Source: Candidatus Cloacimonadota bacterium (GTDB lineage: Bacteria > Cloacimonadota > Cloacimonadia > Cloacimonadales > Cloacimonadaceae). Taken from it: a stretch of 10,285 nucleotides of DNA. The notes under the pieces are model-generated. The model was not told the origin of the DNA and did no database searches. It saw only the letters and a list, made by a program, of their open reading frames with translations. Below, piece by piece: positions 1 to 4,720 of this stretch (the stretch's first letter is position 1; each line of letters opens with the position of its first letter). The position numbers were made by a program, and so were the translations under genes. The stretch is from assembly GCA_023392795.1 (NCBI GenBank), contig JAEWNJ010000079.1, positions 1 to 10,285 of the forward strand, in the 5' to 3' direction.

Positions 1-9
1 GCGTATCAT

Positions 10-366
10 CTACAAGATGGCAAGGGAGTTGTAAGCGCTATCCCCAAATCCCCCATCACTCATTTGATAAGGCGGATTTCCGATAATAACGTCAAATTTC
101 ATTTTGAATAAGTCCTCCGGATTTTCGGTATGGATAAAGCTGTAGGCATGGCTTTCCAGGCCTATGTCCTGGCGTTTGGCGATTTCGCGCAGGAAGACGC
201 CGGATTTGCAGGCAGGATCCAGAAAGGTGGAGGTCTTGTCTTGGAATAGCTCTTGGGGCAGGAGATCCAGCATTTGGTTCACCAGCTCGGGGGGGGTGAA
301 GACCTCGTCACTGCTCAGGTTTGCGATGCAGGATAATACATCGGGGTTGTAGTTGTTGTTTAGCAT
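10..366 (-). pseudogene. Internally deleted N-terminal remnant of an Eco57I-like DNA methylase / restriction-modification protein
   Basis: The 118-codon frame carries amino-methyltransferase hallmarks: an N-terminal DEVFTPPELVNQMLDLLP segment (about residues 20-37), SAM-binding motif I as DPACKSGVFLRE (50-61) and catalytic motif IV as NPPY (97-100). Intact members of the Eco57I-type family are, as I recall, several hundred residues long with roughly 100 or more residues between motif I and the stretch before NPPY. Here only about 35 residues separate them, so an in-frame internal deletion near residues 65-70 (about 155-175) is likely. After SDGGFGDSA (residues 103-111) the frame loses family resemblance and stops at position 10. 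The ATG at 366 has a GGAG at 373-376 and lies inside the upstream transposase stop (ATGCTAA). An active enzyme is not expected. The family call is fairly secure. The deletion size is from memory of the family. Confidence 0.7.
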
Positions 367-1142
367 GGCTGCTCCGGGGTGCCAGGATCGATGGTAGAAG
401 CTTCATCTTGAAGCTTGGTTGTAGACACGTCATCTTGACGTGTGAGAGTAGACACGTCATCTTGACGTGTGGTTTCTTTCACGCGACAAGATGTCGCGTC
501 TACATTCATGCGACAAGATGTCGCGGCTACTTTCATGCGACAGGATGTCGCATCTACATTAGCGTCTACATTGGATACCTTGCCCTCATGCTTTCTGATG
601 TATTTCACTATGCCAAAAAACTGCTCTTCACTTCTTAAGATATGATCGAAGTATTCCTTTTGCCAGAAATGCCCGCTTGCTCCCCTGGCTTTGTTTATCA
701 CGTTTGCAGTATAGGATTTGATCGATCTCATGATATCGTTTAGTTCATGATCTCCCAGGGGTTCAATGAGCAGATGCACATGATTGACCGCAACAGTGTA
801 TTCCCAAAGCCGGTATCGATCTTCATTGAAAAATAGCAAAGCATCAATCACGATCTGCTTGTATTGTTTATTCGCCAGCAGACACTCGCCATAACCCTGA
901 TCAAGCCAATGCTCAATCTTGTTGGAAAAAAGCTTGTTATATTCCACGTTTTGCTCAGCTGTCCTGGGTTGAGGATGCTGCATCAGCCACTGTTCGCGCT
1001 CCCTCAGCCACTGCTGAAGTTTGACCTGAGGGATGGAATCAACAGTGCGAAAAGTCACAAAGTAACATACTGTAGATTGCCGCCAATGAGGCAGATTGCC
1101 ATAGTAAACGCCATGCTCTGCCTCTTTATCAAAGAAATTCAT
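360..1142 (-). CDS. REP-associated tyrosine transposase (RAYT, Y1/HUH, IS200-like), C-terminus encoded by a REP array
   Basis: I chose the ATG at 1142 because AGGAGAG lies just upstream and MNFFDKEAEHGVYYGNLPHW looks like a RAYT N-terminus. The frame is open further upstream, but only through repeat sequence. The 260-residue product has the HUH motif NHVHLLIEP (H121, H123), the RAYT signature MRSIKSYTA, FWQKEYFDHIL (159-169) and a probable nucleophile Tyr181 in KYIRK. RAYTs are single-strand DNA transposases that act on REP hairpins with a 5' GTAG foot, and exactly such hairpins flank this gene. From about residue 192 on, the protein is translated REP array (9-residue repeats such as VDATSCRMK and TTRQDDVST), so the native end seems lost after KHEGKV. 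The stop overlaps the next ATG. The catalytic core looks intact. Whether the repeat tail is tolerated is unknown. Confidence 0.88.
   Translation of the reverse strand: MNFFDKEAEHGVYYGNLPHWRQSTVCYFVTFRTVDSIPQVKLQQWLREREQWLMQHPQPRTAEQNVEYNKLFSNKIEHWLDQGYGECLLANKQYKQIVIDALLFFNEDRYRLWEYTVAVNHVHLLIEPLGDHELNDIMRSIKSYTANVINKARGASGHFWQKEYFDHILRSEEQFFGIVKYIRKHEGKVSNVDANVDATSCRMKVAATSCRMNVDATSCRVKETTRQDDVSTLTRQDDVSTTKLQDEASTIDPGTPEQPC
394..557. repeat. REP/BIME-like hairpin array 1 (six 24-nt units, three facing three)
   Basis: Each unit is GTAG, an 8-nt arm, a 3-nt loop, the complementary 8-nt arm and G (24 nt). Plus-orientation units lie at 394-417, 421-444 and 448-471, and inverted units at 480-503, 507-530 and 534-557. 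Spacers are 3 nt within a group, giving a 27-nt period, and 8 nt between groups. Arms differ but stay self-complementary: AAGCTTCA, ACACGTCA, ACGCGACA and ATGCGACA, with loop TCT or TCC. A partial unit follows at about 563-569. Paired inverted hairpins with a GTAG foot are the known hallmark of RAYT-linked REP/BIME elements. The array is read in frame as the transposase C-terminus. Confidence 0.9.
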
Positions 1143-1461
1143 CTTGCTCTCCTGGGGATACGATAGTAGACACGTCATCGTGACGTGTGGTAGTAGAAGC
1201 TTCATCTTGAAGCTTGGTTGTAGACACGTCATCTTGACGTGTGAGAGTGGATACGTCATCTTGACGTGTGGTTTCTTTCACGCGACAGGATGTCGCGTCT
1301 ACTTTTATGCGACAGGATGTCGCATCCACATTAGCATCCACAATAGCATCCACATTTCCCAGTGCCAAAAAGTGGATGGGTGGATATTCCTTCTCCGGAG
1401 TGGGGATATAAACTTCTTCGCCTTGATCCGCTACTCGTTGTTTAGATTTGACCTGGGTCAT
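1129..1461 (-). pseudogene. 5' remnant of a DNA methyltransferase-like gene fused to a REP array
   Basis: The frame starts at an ATG at 1461 preceded by GGAGGGAG (1468-1475) and overlaps the upstream stop as ATGA, a typical operon junction. Its start, MTQVKSKQRVADQGEEV, resembles the N-terminus of SAM-dependent methyltransferases that begin KSKQRVADHGEVFT and are, as I recall, encoded just before Eco57I-like partners. Similarity ends after about 17 residues. No motif I or NPPY follows. Residues 37-110 are translated REP repeats (VDATSCRIK, TTRQDDVST and similar). The stop at 1129 lies 14 nt inside the transposase. I infer that nearly the whole body was lost. The match is short, so another identity is possible. 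Confidence 0.5.
1166..1329. repeat. REP/BIME-like hairpin array 2 (six units, four facing two)
   Basis: The architecture matches the array at 394-557. Forward units lie at 1166-1189 (loop TCG), 1193-1216, 1220-1243 and 1247-1270 (foot GTGG instead of GTAG). An 8-nt spacer precedes inverted units at 1279-1302 and 1306-1329. Degenerate partial units (GCATCCAC and similar) trail to about 1353. The array ends 24 nt upstream of the transposase ATG, so it could affect the transposase mRNA leader. Unit content differs from array 1 by one extra forward unit and one missing inverted unit. Confidence 0.9.
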
Positions 1462-1821
1462 AATATGCTCCCTCCATGTTGCAGAGGCATCCAGAATCCT
1501 TGGTCATAGCGCATGGTAGATCCTGCAAGGGAGAGAAAAGCCAAGATGCTATTCATCCTGAAATGCTCCTTTTTCAGCAATACACGACTATCTTCAACAA
1601 TCTGTTTCATTGATGCATCACAGCCAGATTTGTATTTTCCACAAGTAACTGTAAAGATGATATCTGTCAACCCAAAAATCTGTCGTATCCTTATGCATCC
1701 GTGTTTGTAAGAACACTGGGTAGTGCTTTCCTGGCTCTGGATCAATGATCACATCTGGAACCAAGGAGATAGCATGACCGAAGCGTTGATGAACCGAATC
1801 AAAGGTCAGTTGGTCAGACAT
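1458..1821 (-). pseudogene. Unrecognised gene with a one-base frameshift, upstream of the methyltransferase remnant
   Basis: Two overlapping frames join into one plausible protein of about 121 residues. The first runs from the ATG at 1821 to DRYHLYSYLWK, and the second continues YKSGCDASMKQIVEDSRVLL to a TGA at 1458. The join needs one base fewer in the A4 run at 1635-1638 (TTTT on the plus strand). The end overlaps the next start as ATGA, which supports a true gene end in an operon. The composition is ordinary globular protein (PDVIIDPEP, FLQTRMHKDTTDFWVDRY), with no signal peptide or membrane span. I do not recognise the family. Its place directly before methyltransferase genes makes a restriction-system component possible, but no nuclease motif is visible. 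An assembly indel could also explain the frameshift. Confidence 0.5.
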
Positions 1822-2010
1822 ATACGATTGTAAATGCTGAGTGTGGAGCCTTGCCCGGGACCGACCAACATCAGTTCGCTATGTTCCATGTTCCCACTGC
1901 TGCTTACTTCAGACCTAGCCGTTGCCAACAACGCGCTTGATCTCATGTTGACTTCCCGCTGGTGAGGTGTCAGGACTTCTTTCAGTCCATCGGCGCAGAA
2001 AGCATTCTGG
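1806..2010 (-). pseudogene. Possible truncated 3' remnant of an unknown gene
   Basis: An open frame reading GLKEVLTPHQREVNMRSSA and then a Gly/Ser-rich GPGQGSTLS ends at 1806, overlapping the next start (1821) by 16 nt, as operon neighbours often do. Upstream it runs into the terminator of the giant beta-helix gene, so no credible start or promoter is visible, and the 5' part may have been lost at that junction. I do not recognise the family. It may be non-coding. Confidence 0.25.
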
Positions 2011-2016
2011 GCAAAC

Positions 2017-2042
2017 AAAAAAGGGCGCCGGATAAGGCGCCC
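2017..2042 (-). terminator. Rho-independent terminator of the giant beta-helix gene
   Basis: On the minus strand a perfect 7-bp GC-rich stem (GGGCGCC paired with GGCGCCC, 6-nt loop TTATCC) is followed directly by six T and then GTTTGCCC. It lies 47 nt past the stop codon at 2090. Confidence 0.9.
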
Positions 2043-2089
2043 ATATACGATACATGAATCAGGCAAGCCCGATTCTGAGGGACATTGAT

Positions 2090-4699
2090 TTATTCGTTCA
2101 CCGCGCTCACTTTGTAGAATCGAGCAGCCGGGCTGGAATCCAATACCAGTGAGGGCGCCTGAGAGGGAATCTGGGACCAGGTGTCCGAATCCGGAGCATC
2201 GGAGACATAAACAATGTAATAATCAGCATCGGGAACTTCATCCCAGCTGAGTGTGGTGACGTTGTCGCTGCGGCTGATGCGCAGGTTTTGCGGAGTTGCC
2301 AGAGCCAGTGCCACATACTCGTAGCATCCGATATCCGGCAGAGTACGCAAATGGCCTTCGATATCATAGGCCAGGCCGGGGATATCCACACCGTGATTGA
2401 TGCCGGGAGATGCAGCCCGGGTGTAATAGGTTCCGGTATCCAGCAGAGGATCGCCGTACATAGAGCTGTTATCGGAGGTGGCAGCAAAGTATTCCTGCAG
2501 ATCTGCCAGGGGGGTGGATCCCAGCTTTACGGGCGCCGCAGAGGCGGAATGATACAGGTTTGTGCTCAGGGCAGCCAGATCGGTCAAAACAGCATACTGT
2601 GCCGCAGTTCCTGAGTTTGCATGGAAGATATTGTTGCGAATCTGAGCGCCGCTGCAACCGGATTGGAGCAGGAAGGCTGCGGTGCCGGAAGTGCCGGTGG
2701 TGACCACAGTATTATGGAATACTTGGGCATTGTTGATCGTGATCAGATTCAAGCCGCGATTACCGGTGGCCAGGATGAAGTTATTCACAATCCTCTGTTC
2801 GCCGCTGGTTCCGCCATTGGAGCTGATCACCACGTTATCGATCCCTGTGGCGCAATAGATCCGGTTGCCATCCAGATTCAGGGTGTTAATCCCGCTCAGC
2901 ATCACGCCCCGATTAGTGGCGCTGATCCCGTTTTGACTTATCTCTGCCGCAGAGGCATAGTTCAGTTCGATGCCGGTATTTACGCCGCTGATTTCGTTGC
3001 CCTGAATCAGGAAATCGCTCTGGGTGGCTGTATCATACATATAGATCCCGTGACCCGTGTTTTGCACCAGGTTATCCGTAAAGCTGAAGGAGCGGGCAAG
3101 CGAATTGGGAGTATAAACCGCCGCAGCGTTGTTATTGCTTCCGCCCGCGCCGATGAAGCTGCAGCCGCTGATACTGAGCCCTTCATTGTATGTTTCCATC
3201 TGTAGCATTCTGCCATATACGTTGCCGGGGACGGTGAAACTAAGATTTTCCAGGCTCAGATTGCGGGTATTTCTGATCTTCAGGATGTAGTTGTCGGCAA
3301 AGTCGGTAGCGCTGAAAGTGACGGTCACCGGAGCTTCGGATGAACCCAGGATCCTCAGGGAGTTATCATCGATGCTGCCGGGGATATAGCTGAGTTCCAG
3401 CTGTTCCTGATACACTCCGGGGCTCACCAGCATTGTGATGTCATTCGCAATGCCGCGTCTTTTCAGTTCATACACGGCAGTGGTCAGATCCGGGTATTCA
3501 CCAATGCCGCCAACGATGAAGCTACTGGCAATGGGTGCGGCGGGATTGGCGATCAGGTTGGCTCCGATATCCGCGCCATCAATCCAGGGCTGACTATCGA
3601 TATCAGTACTCAGACTGCTGAGGGCTGCTCTGCCATGCAGATAGGCGCAGGTGTTGTAACCGCTGTCATCGGTCATGGCATCGGCATAGACGCCGAGGGT
3701 ATCGCCATACTTCTGGGGAATAAGAATCTGGGGGGGATAGGCCACGTTGTTGTATTTTCCGGTGTTTGTTCCGGAAGCGTAGTAAGCATTGCAATCCCAG
3801 GTCACGGCATCCAGATTGCTCGCTTCCACCGCGTATCCGTTTTTGGGAGCAGAGAATACATTGTTTCTCAGTTCAGAATTGCTCAGAGTGCTGACGCCCA
3901 GCGCGTAGCCCATATCGTTATTGTTTTCCACGGTGATCGTATTGTGCAGCAGCTTCAGCCAGGAGCTATTGAATATGAGTACCCCGTTGCCGTAAGTAGT
4001 TGAATTGTTCAGATGGATGATGTTTTCCACCAGGGTTACGGGGTGTTCGCTGCTACCGTTAACGCTATTGATTTCGACCATTGTAGCACTATAGTTACCG
4101 GAGGCAGTAATGCGGTTGCGCAAAATGCTGTTCTCGCCGCCCAATCGATTCAGATAGATGGCTCTGGCAAAGCTGCCAATCACATTGCCGGAGATGGTCA
4201 AATCATCTGTTCTGCTTACCGTGATGGGGTGGGTGGGTCCGCTGAAGGTATTCTGGGTTATCACCACTTCTTTAAACTGTGTGCCGTCCTGTGAATCACC
4301 CGTAACCACGACGCCATATCCGGTGCCGTAGAAATTGCATTCCCCGATCCAGAGATCTTCACCCAGTCCGGTTCGGGTGCCGATGGCAATACTGGAAGAG
4401 GTGGGCAGAGTGATATTCAGATAGCGGAATACCGTTTTTTTGCTGCGTCCCTCCACAATGAAGATATGAGTATTGCGGCCGGGGGCAGCGCTGCTGAGGC
4501 TCATCGTCATAAAGCTAACGTTGCTTGCGCCCAAAGTGCGGACAAAATAGTTATTGTCCATGACATCAGATTCGGGATTGATCGTAATGCTACCGAAGTT
4601 TTCGGTGCTGAACACCACTCCGAGGTTGGCAGCGCTTTTGGGATATTCTTTCAGAGTGTAGCCGCCGGCGTAAGTGCCCGGCTCCAGATGGAAGATCAC
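2090..4699 (-). CDS. C-terminal half of a split giant beta-helix protein (rest of module 3, module 4, FN3-like tail)
   Basis: This frame is the direct in-frame continuation of the ORF at 4718-7414 beyond a TAA at 4718-4720. The first in-frame start codon is the GTG at 4699, but no ribosome binding site precedes it and it begins mid-module, so independent translation is doubtful. The product has parallel beta-helix repeats rich in Asn-turn rungs (such as ISGNVIG, LLHNTITV, RIVNNFIL, QIRNNIF). Module 3 ends near DGADIGANL (374-382). Module 4 runs from SSFIVGGIGEYPDL (about 392) to PDIGCYEY (788-795). A FN3-like domain, about 802-869, carries TTLSWDEVPDADYY and ends FYKVSAVNE. Such secreted beta-helix proteins often bind or cleave polysaccharide or act in adhesion. 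No catalytic lyase motif was recognised and there is no C-terminal anchor. It may be a dead half of a pseudogene. Confidence 0.8.
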   Translation of the reverse strand: MIFHLEPGTYAGGYTLKEYPKSAANLGVVFSTENFGSITINPESDVMDNNYFVRTLGASNVSFMTMSLSSAAPGRNTHIFIVEGRSKKTVFRYLNITLPTSSSIAIGTRTGLGEDLWIGECNFYGTGYGVVVTGDSQDGTQFKEVVITQNTFSGPTHPITVSRTDDLTISGNVIGSFARAIYLNRLGGENSILRNRITASGNYSATMVEINSVNGSSEHPVTLVENIIHLNNSTTYGNGVLIFNSSWLKLLHNTITVENNNDMGYALGVSTLSNSELRNNVFSAPKNGYAVEASNLDAVTWDCNAYYASGTNTGKYNNVAYPPQILIPQKYGDTLGVYADAMTDDSGYNTCAYLHGRAALSSLSTDIDSQPWIDGADIGANLIANPAAPIASSFIVGGIGEYPDLTTAVYELKRRGIANDITMLVSPGVYQEQLELSYIPGSIDDNSLRILGSSEAPVTVTFSATDFADNYILKIRNTRNLSLENLSFTVPGNVYGRMLQMETYNEGLSISGCSFIGAGGSNNNAAAVYTPNSLARSFSFTDNLVQNTGHGIYMYDTATQSDFLIQGNEISGVNTGIELNYASAAEISQNGISATNRGVMLSGINTLNLDGNRIYCATGIDNVVISSNGGTSGEQRIVNNFILATGNRGLNLITINNAQVFHNTVVTTGTSGTAAFLLQSGCSGAQIRNNIFHANSGTAAQYAVLTDLAALSTNLYHSASAAPVKLGSTPLADLQEYFAATSDNSSMYGDPLLDTGTYYTRAASPGINHGVDIPGLAYDIEGHLRTLPDIGCYEYVALALATPQNLRISRSDNVTTLSWDEVPDADYYIVYVSDAPDSDTWSQIPSQAPSLVLDSSPAARFYKVSAVNE

Positions 4700-4717
4700 A
4701 TGATCGTTGATGCCGTG

Positions 4718-4720
4718 TTA
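4718..4720 (-). other. In-frame TAA interrupting the giant beta-helix gene
   Basis: The frame reads CTG CAG TAA CAC GGC ATC, that is L-Q-stop-H-G-I. In module 4 the matching segment is ELKRRGIANDI, so the stop sits where an Arg or another charged residue is expected. Codon phase is identical on both sides, so this is a nonsense change, for example CAA or AAA to TAA, and not a frameshift. Confidence 0.9.

Larger units (their letters stand above)
360..1353 (-). mobile_element. RAYT-REP (BIMEtron-like) unit: transposase between two REP arrays
   Basis: The transposase is bracketed by two REP arrays sharing a 110-bp direct block, 394-503 and 1193-1302, with three mismatches by my count. The outer limits are uncertain. 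The element sits inside what appears to be a methyltransferase gene, because methyltransferase-like sequence starts upstream at 1461 and the partner methylase starts directly downstream at 366. RAYTs are generally regarded as domesticated or semi-mobile rather than classical IS elements, and no target-site duplication or terminal inverted repeat was seen. Confidence 0.6.

Noticed and set aside
394..557. CRISPR array
   Set aside because: The repeats are self-complementary 24-mers with 3-nt spacers and inverted orientation. There are no variable spacers and no cas genes.
2011..2066. Start at 2066 for the remnant ending at 1806
   Set aside because: That start lies upstream of and across the beta-helix terminator, so the first residues are translated terminator sequence.
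2621..3205. Plus-strand ORF of 194 codons antisense to the beta-helix gene
   Set aside because: It is a shadow of the repeat-rich minus-strand gene. It has low-complexity composition and no RBS, and the same applies to the other plus-strand ORFs between 2288 and 6782.
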